A stretch of 64,000 nt of DNA, from positions 775,001 to 839,000 of the forward strand of contig NZ_JAOSLC020000003.1 of NCBI RefSeq assembly GCF_026191475.2, written 5' to 3'. Both the position numbers and the translations under genes were made by a program. The notes beneath the pieces are model-generated. The model was not told the origin of the DNA and ran no database searches. It saw only the letters and a program-made list of their open reading frames with translations. Position 1 is the stretch's first letter. Every line of letters begins with the position of its first letter. The stretch is from Polaribacter ponticola (lineage in GTDB: Bacteria; Bacteroidota; Bacteroidia; Flavobacteriales; Flavobacteriaceae). Below, piece after piece: positions 39,872 to 49,700 of the stretch.

Positions 39872-40304
39872 ATTAGAAACAGCCGTAATTCACCCTACAA
39901 TAATGGAAGTACTTGGTCGTTCGGAGCCCTTTTGCACAAGCCGTAATTGCAGATGGTAATTTACCTGTTTGAGCAATTACAGTTCTTAACTCTACAACAG
40001 TTCCTCTTAACTTTTTACCCAGCATATTAGACGCTATAACTGTGCTAGAGGGAATCTTAGAAGTTTGTTCTGATCATGGAGTTATTGTTATAGAAAAAAC
40101 CGCAGAAGAAAGTGCAGAAATACATGATTCTTACAAAAAATTGCACGGAGACGAACATAGGACGAAATGGAGAGATAATCATTTTACGGTAAAATAAGAA
40201 ACCAAAATACCACATTAATTATTCAACCTGGAGAATAACGTGGTTTTGCTAATTTAAGTTTAACAGTTGGAGTTGTAAAAATGGCCGAAGAAAGTAACCT
40301 TTAA
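39872..40304 (+). pseudogene. Decayed RbsD/FucU-family sugar mutarotase
   Basis: Frames joined across lesions give TAVIHPTIMEVLGRS, PFAQAVIADGNLP, a long middle stretch ending EEVxxHTKW-like, and a tail NTTLIIQPGE, then RGFANLSLTVGVVKM. These match RbsD/FucU proteins: the early His-Pro, the Asp-Asn in ADGNLP and the xYANL-type tail. There is an extra base near 39930, a TGA near 40010, a frameshift near 40200 and a TAA in PGE-RGF. Several independent lesions plus a missing start mark a true pseudogene, unlike the single-lesion genes nearby. Confidence 0.7.
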
Positions 40305-40365
40305 TTTAAAAAACACTTTTTCTACAACTTTGAAATGGATAATTTAAGTTTACACATTAGAAAAT

Positions 40366-42467
40366 TTAGTCTAAAACCTCTAAAGGATGATAGATTTTAA
40401 CAGCATTTTTTAAAACCTCATCTTTATTTAAACTCATTTTTTTTAACTTCTGATTTGTATACATTTCCATTTGTGAAGTTGCATGAAAATCTCCTAAATT
40501 AGAATTTGAACCATAAGAATTAATAGATTCTATTTCTACTCCGTTTTGCCCAAAACGAACTAACTCTATATAAGATTCACCTACATGAGGCCTGTAAGTA
40601 CCATTTTTTTGTTTCTTAGAATAAATTGCTGCTAAAACATCTGGAGCTCCACCACTTGGTAAATTTACAGAATCTCTTGTATGCCTTTGCAGCTTACCTA
40701 ATTCAACTTCTAAAGTGCCGAAATTTGCTAATAATTCTTTTTTTGCTTTTGTTATTCCATAAATACAATCCTCTATAGTTATAGTACCATTTCTAACAAT
40801 TCTACCCTGCTCCTTTCTTATTTCATCAATATACATGTAAGATAAAATAAATAAAGCAGCAGTAGTATTCTCTTTATCAGATTTTCTATTCCATTTTTTT
40901 AATAAAAGAATTGCATCTGCAATTTCTAAATATTTATTTTCATCTAAACCCATCATCAATTCTAAATTAATGGCTTTTGGAATCATCATTTTAGAAGGAT
41001 ATTGATTATCGTATTTTATGCGTTTAAAATCTTTATAAGAAATTGAATCATATTGTTTAATTAATTCTAAAAAACGCAAACTTCTATTATTTTCTAAGCC
41101 AAAACTTTGATATCCCATAACCTTATTTAAAGAGGTTTCTTTAGGGTTATTAATAGAGTCTGTAGATGAAAAAGGAGTATTATTCGTATTAAAAACCCAA
41201 CCACTTTCGGGGTTTAAAACCTGCGGTAAACTATCTATAGAAATAATTTCTTTATCACTCCATAATGTTTTTGATGTGTTTCCTGGTAAAACTTTACTCC
41301 AGTTGTAATCCTGATTCCTATTAGGAAAACGTCCATTACTTATGTAATAAATATTATCTTCTTTATCTGCATAAACTATATTTAAAGAAGCTAAACCTCT
41401 AATATTTAAAGCTTTTTTAAATTCTTTAAAATTTTTAGCTTTATTCATTCTATACCATTGTTCTGCCATTTTTATGGTTTTACCAACCATAAATCTCCAT
41501 GCAAAAAAACCATCATCAGTTTTAAAAGTAGGTCCGAATTTACTTTTATAAATAGTTCTATTAACTGGAATTTTAAAAATACTAGCAACTTTTAACCAAG
41601 AAGTATATTTTTTTCTTCTAATTCTAACCACTCATTATCAAACTTGTAAAAATTTTCTTTAGACGGATGCATTTCAAGCTTATATACATCGGAAAAATCT
41701 GCATGATTTACTGTATGTGCCCAACCAAGATTTTCATTTACACCATGAAAAATACATATTCCACCAGCAAAAGTTCCTCCTAAAATATTTAAACCTTCAT
41801 CAGAAATTAAATGTGCTTCGTACCAAGAATACCAACCTTCTAAAGGTTGATGCGCATTAATAGCTAAATACGTTTTATTATCTGTTGTTTTATTTTTAGA
41901 AATAGCAAAAGCATTAGAACCTTTTGGTACATCAGATTTTAGGTCTTTAATTATAGAGCCGTTAAGAATTTTCATTAAATCCTTACCTGCATGTGAAATT
42001 TCTAAATTACCTAATAAATAACCCGTAATAATATCAGCCCCTTTAAGTGGAAAAATTTCTTCTAATAAAACTCTATCTGGATTTAGTTTAGCGTAAGCAT
42101 TTACTCCAGAAACAAAACTTTCTAAATAAACTTTAAAATCGCCATTAACATCAGTAACATACTTAGTTTCAGCAATTTCCTTTAAGCCCATAAATTTAAT
42201 TCCGAAATCGGCTACTAAACCATCTTTTCCCTTTATTTCCCCTAGTAAACCTTTACACGCAGCCATAAGCTCTTGTAATGTTTTAAAATCATCTTCGCAC
42301 TGAGTCCAACCTAAACCATAAGCTACTTCTGCATCTGTTTTAGCTATTATATGAGGAACACCATAAGTATCTCTTGCTATTTTTATATTTATTAATTCTT
42401 TAGAAAGTGGTTTTTTATTACATGTACAAAAAAACAATAGAATACTAAATAAAGTTACATTACGCAT
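40366..42467 (-). pseudogene. Penicillin acylase family amidase, one frameshift
   Basis: An Ntn-hydrolase precursor of about 700 residues. A lipoprotein-like signal (FFCTC) is followed by the alpha region (YGVPHIIAKTDAEVAYGLGWTQCEDDF), then KGSNAFAISKNKT, where self-cleavage leaves the catalytic Ser as the first residue of the beta chain. TVNHADFSDVYKLE follows. The frame breaks at T7 41608-41614 (EEK-KYTSWLKVASIF); one more base joins the two segments (291 and 421 residues overlapping). Conserved throughout. It would hydrolyse acyl amides (acyl-homoserine lactones, beta-lactams or peptides) in the periplasm. Confidence 0.88.
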
Positions 42468-42525
42468 AAAGAACAGAGTTTTTGTAAAGGTAATAAATCT
42501 CTATTTTAATTATAGAGTTTGTAAA

Positions 42526-43764
42526 CTACTTAAATTTAACAGCATAAGAAATCCCTACAGAAGTATATAAAAAATACTCTCCTTTTGCAAAAGGTTTTTC
42601 TTCCCTAAAAACACTTGCATTAAAACCCCAAGCATTTTTTTTGTTTTTTGTAGAAAAATAATAACCAACAACTAATTTTTGAGAATCTAAATCAAACACT
42701 TCTTTACCTGTAAAACCTGGAATAAATCTATCTAAAGCTGGAGATGCTCCTAAACCTGCTTCTACAGTAAAATAGTTTTCTGCATCACTCCTATATTTTC
42801 TATAAATTAAAGTTCCGGACTTACTAGTTCCAGGAGAACCAGGAGTTATATATGTTCTAAACGCCCAATAACTGTTTCCTGTATACCAACCTAATGAACC
42901 GGTGTAAATAGTAGTTTCTGAAGAAAATTTAAGCCATCTAAAACCCAAAGATGCCTCAAAACTTTTAGGTAAAGACTTAAACAATTCAAATCCATAACGT
43001 TGCGAAGGGTTTAATGAACTTTCTGACCAACCTCCACTTACATAAGCGTATAATCCTTTAGTTATTTTTGGGTACAAATCTATTTCTAATTGATAATTAT
43101 CTGTTTGAAATCTATTTGAATAATTTACTTTCGTATTTATACTACCATATTTTGTTTGTCTTGAATAAGATAGAGTACTATAATACATATTGTCTCTATC
43201 ATTCTTATCATAAATATCCATCGAATAATTAATACCAATAGTATTAAATTGTAGAGAAGTTTCTAAAGATCTTTTATAATCTAAAACTCCTTGGTTATTT
43301 GGATGCAATTTTAAAGCTTCATTTATAGTAGTTAACGCTTCAGTTCTATTACCTCTATTTAGCTCTGATTTTGCTTTTAGTTGCAATAAATCTGGATCTC
43401 CTGGAAAAATACTCAATGACTTATTAGATAATTCTAAAGCTTTATAATATTTTTCTGCGTATTGCTCATTTTTTATATAGGCTATCCAATCTGTTTTTCT
43501 TTTATTATTACTCTCTAAAACTCTAGAAAACTCTTTCCTAGCTTTTACATAATTTCCGTCCCAAGAATACGTACTTGCTAAAAATGCTCGAATATCTAAA
43601 TAATTAGGATATTTTGTTAAAATAAACCTTAAAGAATCTTGAGCCTGAGCACGTTTACCATTAAAAGCTAGTTCTCTAGCAACTTTAAAAGCCGTATCTG
43701 GATTACCTTCAAAAACTTTATCTTGTGCATTAATTGGGTTAACGGTAAATAATATAACCATCAA
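42526..43764 (-). CDS. YaiO-family outer-membrane beta-barrel protein with TPR
   Basis: 412 residues. A signal peptide ends near residue 14 (INAQDK), then three to four TPR units (about 20-165: FKVARELAFNGKRAQAQDSLR; ARKEFSRVLE; DLLQLKAKSELNRGNRTEALTTINEALKLHPNN), then a YaiO-type barrel (about 175-412) with alternating aromatic strands, ending in the hydrophobic-aromatic VGISYAVKFK. YaiO-type barrels are found next to polysaccharide synthases and are thought to act in glycan export. Here it is the last gene of a glycan locus. It starts 28 bases after the sulfatase, whose own TPR tail resembles this one. Confidence 0.88.
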   Translation of the reverse strand: MMVILFTVNPINAQDKVFEGNPDTAFKVARELAFNGKRAQAQDSLRFILTKYPNYLDIRAFLASTYSWDGNYVKARKEFSRVLESNNKRKTDWIAYIKNEQYAEKYYKALELSNKSLSIFPGDPDLLQLKAKSELNRGNRTEALTTINEALKLHPNNQGVLDYKRSLETSLQFNTIGINYSMDIYDKNDRDNMYYSTLSYSRQTKYGSINTKVNYSNRFQTDNYQLEIDLYPKITKGLYAYVSGGWSESSLNPSQRYGFELFKSLPKSFEASLGFRWLKFSSETTIYTGSLGWYTGNSYWAFRTYITPGSPGTSKSGTLIYRKYRSDAENYFTVEAGLGASPALDRFIPGFTGKEVFDLDSQKLVVGYYFSTKNKKNAWGFNASVFREEKPFAKGEYFLYTSVGISYAVKFK

Positions 43765-43792
43765 AACCGTTATTGTAATTATTTTTTTCTGA

Positions 43793-46223
43793 TCATTTTA
43801 ATGATTTTTTAAGTTTGATAAAAACTTTGTTATTTGGTTGTTTTTTTAAGATACTATCAATTATTTTTTTTGCTTTTTTATCTTCCTTCATCGTAGCATA
43901 AGCTCTAGCCATTTTAAAAGCAACTTCATCATTATTAATATTTCTTTTAATAGCTTTTTCTATTATCACTTTAGATTTTTCATCTTGAGAAGACCACCAA
44001 TACATATCTAATAAAGCTAAATAAACATCATCATAATATGGAGATCTTTTTAACGCATTTAATAACTCTTTTTCAGACTCTTCATATTTTCCATCCCAGG
44101 CTAATGTTCTACCTTTTAAAATTCTAACATCTGCATAGTTAGGAGATTTCCTTAAAATATAGTCGCAAATTAATCTAGCAGTTTCACGTTCACTATTAAA
44201 AGCTTTTTCTCTCGCTTTCATAAACATTTGATCTGCAGACAATCCCTCTGTAAGTTCTTGTAACTTAATATTCTGTTCTGGTGTAAACTTAAACTTAGCA
44301 GTAATTACTGCGTCAGAATTTTTTGGATAAAACTTATCATTTTCTGTTACATAAGCATTTAAACTTTTAAACTCTTTAAAGTGAGAAGAAATTTCTTCTA
44401 GAACTTTTTTATCAGAAATTTTAGAAATATTAAGATCTTCTCTAATCTTAAATAGATTACCATCAGAATACATAATATCTTTATATACAAAATCATTTAC
44501 TTTTCCTTTATATCGCATTAACGGAATTTTATGAACATTTCGAAAAGTTGCAGAAGTATCTATTCCAGTCCCAACCCAAGCTGTTTCTTTAGGTAATTCA
44601 ATATCATAGTTATTAGATAGAAAAGACAATAAACTTGGCGCCACATCAAAATGAGATGAAATCGACTTCATTTTTTGAGGCTTATTAATTAACGGACTGT
44701 ATATAAAAAACGGTACATTAAATCTGCATAATTTATCTTTTTGAGCAATGGGTATTAATCGATGATCTCCAGTAATTATAAAAATTGTGTTTTTAAACTC
44801 TGGACGTTTTTTATAAGACTCTAAAAACATTTTTATACTTGCATCCGCATATAATATGCTTGCAAAAATATCTTTATTGTTTTCTACCTTTCTTTTATCA
44901 ACATTTATTTCACTATTAGAATTTAAAATTTTATCCACCTTAATTAAATATTCGTCTTTTACCGGAAAATCGAACGGTTCATGAATTGTAGTTGTTGCTA
45001 TTAAATCGAACCTTGGTGTTGGTATTTCATCTAAAGAACTTAGTGTTTTTTTAAATATTTCAAAATCTGAATATCCCCAAGAAAAACCAGTGGAACCATT
45101 TACTGATTTAGGATAAGAACTATCATATTTATTTTCATCAATTATATTTTCTACTCCATTATAGTCTAAAAAATTAATTTTTTTATCAAAACTAGATTGG
45201 TCTCCTGAGAAAAATGATGTTGAATATCCATTCTTTTTAAAATGCTAAATAAAGAAACATGTGTTGGCGTATCTTCAATTTCTAGAAATCCTTTTTCTCC
45301 AAAAGGCAAAGAGCCAATTAAAGATGGTATTGCTCCAAAAGTTCTACCTGTATTACATAAAAAATTATCCCAATAAAGAGATTCTGGAATAATAGAGTTT
45401 AAATAAGGCGTAAAACCACTATAATCTCTATCTCCAACAAATTCAGAACCTAAACCTTCTACTACTATAAATACAATATTTGGTTTTTCTTCTTTAACAT
45501 TAAAAAATGAACCTAAAACATCTGGTGTTGCGTCCGATGGTTTTAAAAATGGATACTCATTATTACCGTCCATTTTAATAGAATTTACTTCACTTTTTTC
45601 TATTTGAAGTTCTATTACATCGGTAATAAAATAATAGGTTTTATTCTGATATTCTTCTTTAGAAAAATTAGAAAAAGTAAATTTTAAAACTATTACAACT
45701 AAAGTAGTAATCATAAAAATTCTACCAGAATATTTAAAAAAGTTGTTTTCTTTAGAAAAAAGCAACTAACTAAAAATAGTATTGGAAATATTAGAAAAGT
45801 AATAAAGTAAAAAACAGAAGTACTTTCTGATGCAGTTACAGTTAAATAAATATCATCAAAAGAATAACCCAATAAATCTGCTCCTAAGTTTAATAATGTT
45901 GTTAAACTGTATTTAGTTAAACTAAACTCTATAATAACTAAAATTGTAAAAATTATTTTGATAACTCTTAAAGGTAATTTTTTCTTCTTTTTAGCTAAAA
46001 GATAATAAATTGGAAGAAAAATTAAAAATATGAAGAGAATTGTTAAAAAGTGATTTAAGAACTTAAAGCCTATAAACTCAATAATACTTGGTATTTCTTT
46101 TCCACTAAAAAGTGTAGAACACATTTCGAAAAGACTAATTAAACAAAAAGTTAATAGCAAAGAGAAACAGGTAAGTATGTATTTTCTTATCTTCTTATTA
46201 ATATTTATTTTCTTGTATTTCAT
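43793..46223 (-). pseudogene. LtaS-like sulfatase/phosphotransferase with C-terminal TPR, two frameshifts
   Basis: About 810 residues over three frames. Four to five membrane helices lie at the N-terminus, then an LtaS/alkaline-phosphatase-fold domain: VFIVVEGLGSEFVG (metal and Thr/Ser site), NTGRTFGAIPSLIGSLP with the candidate nucleophile Thr, FSGDQSSFD and TGDHRLIP. A C-terminal TPR region holds FMKAREKAFNSERETARLI and WDGKYEESEKELLNAL. The breaks are at A6 45756-45761 and A5 45210-45214; one added base at each restores it. It is an inner-membrane enzyme with a periplasmic domain that probably decorates the glycan (phosphoglycerol, phosphoethanolamine or sulfate). The TPR tail is unusual for LtaS and matches the following YaiO gene. 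Confidence 0.83.
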
Positions 46224-46249
46224 TTTAATTGGGGGAATTATTTTTAAAA

Positions 46250-47683
46250 CTAATTTTTAGACAAACCTTTTCTTACCATTACTCCCCATTTTTTCTTTTT
46301 ATTGAAGTAATAATCATAATTTCCTTTCATAGCAGCATAAAGCACTATTGGATGTAAAACTAGTGGTTCTAAAAAAACAGTTAAAAGTAATTTTAATCCT
46401 ATACCTTTTTTCTTGTATTGATGATATGTAAACTCTTCTGTAAAAATTGCTACAAAAGAAAAAAGTAAAGAAAAAAGATAGGCAAGTAAAAAAAGACCTA
46501 AAACAAAACTCCAACTTATTTGTTGGTAAAAAACTAAGAAAAGAAAATAAAGCATGCCTGTTACCTCTATTAAAGGTGCCATTCTTTCAAAAACAAACCA
46601 ATATGGAAAACTTAATAAACCAAGTAATCTATATTTTGGATTCATATTTATTTCTTTATGCATTTTTAGAGTTTCAATGGTTCCTCTAGTCCATCTATTT
46701 CTTTGAGAAATTAAAATTTTTCTATCATCTGGAGCTTCCGTCCAACAAAGAGGATCTGGTATGTAAGCAACTCTATATTTAAGTTTTTGTTCTTCCATAT
46801 ACTTTCTCATCCTTACAATAATTTCCATATCTTCTCCAACTGTATGGGTGTCATAACCACCAACTTCTATGGCAATTTCTTTATCAAATAAACCAAATGC
46901 TCCCGATATAACAAGCAACCCGTTTAATCTAGCCCAAGCCATTCGTCCCAATAAAAAAGACCTTAAATACTCTAATATTTGAGCTCTCTCTATCCATTTA
47001 TCTGGAAAATTTATTTCTAATAATTTACCATTTTCTATCTTACAAGAATTTGCTATTCTAATTACACCTCCAGATGCTATTACTCTACGATCTGTATACT
47101 CTAAAAATGGTTTTACCATTCTCTGTAAAGAATCTTCTAACAATAAACAATCTACATCTATACAAGCTAAATATCTACTTTTACTTATGTTAATTCCACA
47201 ATTTAAGGCATCTGCTTTTCCTCCATTTTCTTTATCAACAACAATTAATTTATCAAATGCAGGGTTTTTAGATTTAAACACACCTTCTCTTAATTCTTTT
47301 GTAGGTATTTTTACATCTATTAGATATTCTACTCTTTCTAAATCATAAGCTTTAATTAATTTTTCTAAACTATCATCTTTACTACCATCATTAACAATTA
47401 TCACATCATAATTTACATAATGGGTAGATAAAAGAGACCTTACATTTTCAACAATATTTAAACTCTCATTGTAGGCAGGTGCAATAACAGAAATTGAAGG
47501 TGCTATACTTGAAGAAAGTAAATCTTTGTGATTTACAAAACTATTTTTCTTTAAATAATCTATTGTTTCATTAGATGAAAATACTGCTAAAATCACATAA
47601 GAACCCACAATTAAAACCGTAAAAATGAGGAAAAAATAGTGAAACGTGAGTAAAATACTCCTAATAACCTGATCAAATTCCAT
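46250..47683 (-). CDS. GT2-family membrane glycosyltransferase (PgaC/NodC-like)
   Basis: 477 residues. One N-terminal membrane helix (about 10-30), the GT2 domain (about 60-330) and three C-terminal helices. Processive-synthase motifs are present: IIVNDGSKDDS, DVDC (DxD), TVGEDMEII, TEAPDD and QRNRWTRG (QxxRW). It is a predicted inner-membrane polysaccharide synthase. The stop of the HEAT gene overlaps its start by 11 bases, and the sulfatase gene follows within 30 bases, so the set is one operon. Confidence 0.93.
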   Translation of the reverse strand: MEFDQVIRSILLTFHYFFLIFTVLIVGSYVILAVFSSNETIDYLKKNSFVNHKDLLSSSIAPSISVIAPAYNESLNIVENVRSLLSTHYVNYDVIIVNDGSKDDSLEKLIKAYDLERVEYLIDVKIPTKELREGVFKSKNPAFDKLIVVDKENGGKADALNCGINISKSRYLACIDVDCLLLEDSLQRMVKPFLEYTDRRVIASGGVIRIANSCKIENGKLLEINFPDKWIERAQILEYLRSFLLGRMAWARLNGLLVISGAFGLFDKEIAIEVGGYDTHTVGEDMEIIVRMRKYMEEQKLKYRVAYIPDPLCWTEAPDDRKILISQRNRWTRGTIETLKMHKEINMNPKYRLLGLLSFPYWFVFERMAPLIEVTGMLYFLFLVFYQQISWSFVLGLFLLAYLFSLLFSFVAIFTEEFTYHQYKKKGIGLKLLLTVFLEPLVLHPIVLYAAMKGNYDYYFNKKKKWGVMVRKGLSKN

Positions 47684-48755
47684 AGCTAAAATCTAAAAAG
47701 TTAATAATTTTATTATAGGATTCATCATTAGAAGTTTTTTCTAACTTATCATACAAACCTTTATCAACAGTTTTTAAAATCTTTAAAGCTTTGTGTTTAA
47801 GCTCAAAGTTGTTACTGCTTATATAATCTAAAACAAAAACGCTATCTGCTATAGTAGCTGTTTTTTCTAATAATTCAAAAAGAGCAATTTGTTCTTTTAA
47901 ACTAAGTTCTAAAATTTTATTTTTTAATATTTCTTTGGCTTCAGCTACCTCAAAATGAGTTAAAATATCAATTGCTTTTATTCGAACCTCAAAGCTAGAA
48001 TGATTAATTAATTCTAAAAGAATCTCTTTAGTTTCTAATCTATTAAAGAATTTTACTACATTTAAGATTAATATGATTACATATTTGTTTTCAGATCTTA
48101 ACCACTTAGTAACATCAATTATTTCATGGTTCTCAAATTTCTCAATTTCTCTTAATAACTGAATCTGATCCCATTCTGACAAAGGTGCTTTTAAGTTATC
48201 TAAAAAACTTAATCCCTCATAACCAAACAATTCTAAAAAATATAAATGAGCCTCTCTTCTTACTTCTTCTCTTTTATGATTAATAAATTTAGTAATTAAG
48301 TTCTGAGTTCTCTTTATTTTAAACTGCCTTAAATCTTTAATTCCTATTGCTATAATATTCCATTTTTTGCTTCTCAATTTTTTAATTGCAAAGTTTAAAA
48401 GCCCTAATTCTTCATACAATTTATGCATTGTTAGAATCATGTTACCAGAAATTTCTCTACTTAATTCAAAAAAAGTATTTGATATTATTTGCCTCTTATT
48501 TTTACTTGGTACTCCTTTTTTAAATTTTTTAATAATTTTTTTCTGATTATCGCTAAACTTCTCACCTTCTACATCTTCAGAATACAAAAACTCTATTAAA
48601 AGTTGTTCTACATTATTTCTATACTTAATTTTTCGAACTTCTGTTAGCCTAATATTACTTCTTAAAGCTTTTAAATAGAAAATTAAAATAAGTATTACAA
48701 TACTAAGTATTACAACTAAAGTCCATATTACGCTTTCTACTAAAGGGAAATTCAT
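47673..48755 (-). CDS. Membrane-anchored HEAT-repeat protein
   Basis: 360 residues. A single N-terminal membrane helix (about 8-28) is followed by a mostly helical cytoplasmic part. HEAT-like units begin about residue 140: KFINHKREEVRREAHLYFLELFG; LLELINHSSFEVRIKAIDILTHFEVAEAKEILKN; VLDYISSNNFELKHKALKILKTV. Such proteins serve as scaffolds. It is located between a response regulator (upstream) and the GT2 synthase (overlapping downstream). A role linking signal input to the synthase is plausible but not shown by sequence. Confidence 0.8.
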   Translation of the reverse strand: MNFPLVESVIWTLVVILSIVILILIFYLKALRSNIRLTEVRKIKYRNNVEQLLIEFLYSEDVEGEKFSDNQKKIIKKFKKGVPSKNKRQIISNTFFELSREISGNMILTMHKLYEELGLLNFAIKKLRSKKWNIIAIGIKDLRQFKIKRTQNLITKFINHKREEVRREAHLYFLELFGYEGLSFLDNLKAPLSEWDQIQLLREIEKFENHEIIDVTKWLRSENKYVIILILNVVKFFNRLETKEILLELINHSSFEVRIKAIDILTHFEVAEAKEILKNKILELSLKEQIALFELLEKTATIADSVFVLDYISSNNFELKHKALKILKTVDKGLYDKLEKTSNDESYNKIINFLDFSYGI

Positions 48756-48792
48756 AATGTATTATAAATGATAATTTAAAAATAGAAATAAT

Positions 48793-49161
48793 TTAGAGTA
48801 ACATTCTTCTCACTCTAATAGAAAGTTCATTAGGGCTTAAGGGTTTGCCCATAAAATCATTTGCACCTAGATTAAATGCGTTTAAAACCATTTCTTCTTG
48901 TCCAGAAGAAGAAAAAACCAAAATTGGTGTTTTACTTTTTAAATGATTCCTAACATGACTAATTACTTCCAAACCACTTACATAATCCATCATAACATCA
49001 GTTAAAATTAGATCTGGGTTTTCATTTTCTATTAATTCTAATGCTTCTTTTCCGTTTTTTGCGATTAAAAGTTGATAACCGTCTTTTTCTAAACGAAATT
49101 TTAAGAGGAGAGATAATACAGAATTATCTTCTGCAAGAACAATTTTCTTTTTTTCACTCAT
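48793..49161 (-). CDS. Single-domain response regulator
   Basis: 122 residues, receiver domain only. Asp pair ED at 11-12, phospho-acceptor Asp55 (ILTDVMMD), Ser/Thr switch in VFSSSGQEE and Lys in FMGKPLSP near 105. It has no output domain, so it works by protein contact, as in CheY. It is the first gene of the glycan operon and is divergent from an Hpt gene, suggesting a phosphorelay that controls the synthase complex. Confidence 0.95.
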   Translation of the reverse strand: MSEKKKIVLAEDNSVLSLLLKFRLEKDGYQLLIAKNGKEALELIENENPDLILTDVMMDYVSGLEVISHVRNHLKSKTPILVFSSSGQEEMVLNAFNLGANDFMGKPLSPNELSIRVRRMLL

Positions 49162-49306
49162 ATTAATGGGGGCTTAATGTTAAAAAAATAACTATTGTTA
49201 AATCAAATGTAATAATAAAAACCAAACAAAAACTAAATTCAAGTTTTTAATTATCTTTACCAAACTTTAAAAAGTTATAATTATTCCCCTAAATTAAGTA
49301 AAAAAT

Positions 49307-49680
49307 ATGGATATTCAAAAGATTTTAACTAGTGATGTTGTTGATTTAACTTCTCTAAAAGCTTTTTCTCATCAGACAAAGATTCTTTAATACAACTTAT
49401 TGGTGTTTATTTATCAGATACAACGCCAAGAGTTACCACATTAGAAGAAAGTATTACAACTGTAGATTATGATGCTGTAAGAAGTATTTGTCACTTTTTA
49501 AAATCATCATTAGGCCTTATGGGTGTTGGTTGTTTAGATGAAATTGCCGCACTAGAAAAACAAGCACAAAACAATGAACCAGAAGCAGTTATAAAAGAAC
49601 GACTAAACTACGTTGTACCTATATGTAAGGCAAGCATTATTGAATACAAATTAATTTTAGATAGATTAGAAGCACTATAA
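49307..49680 (+). pseudogene. Hpt-domain phosphotransfer protein, one frameshift
   Basis: A protein of about 124 residues. The Hpt signature SICHFLKSSLGLMGV carries the phospho-His, preceded by LIQLIGVYLSDTTPRVTTLEES and followed by a helix with EIAALEKQ. Frame break at T5 49363-49367 (expected six), inside KAFFSSDKDSL; one base restores the whole protein. Divergent from the single-domain response regulator, it is a likely phosphorelay partner. The next gene starts 20 bases downstream. Confidence 0.82.
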
Positions 49681-49700
49681 TTTTTTACAACTCTTATTAA

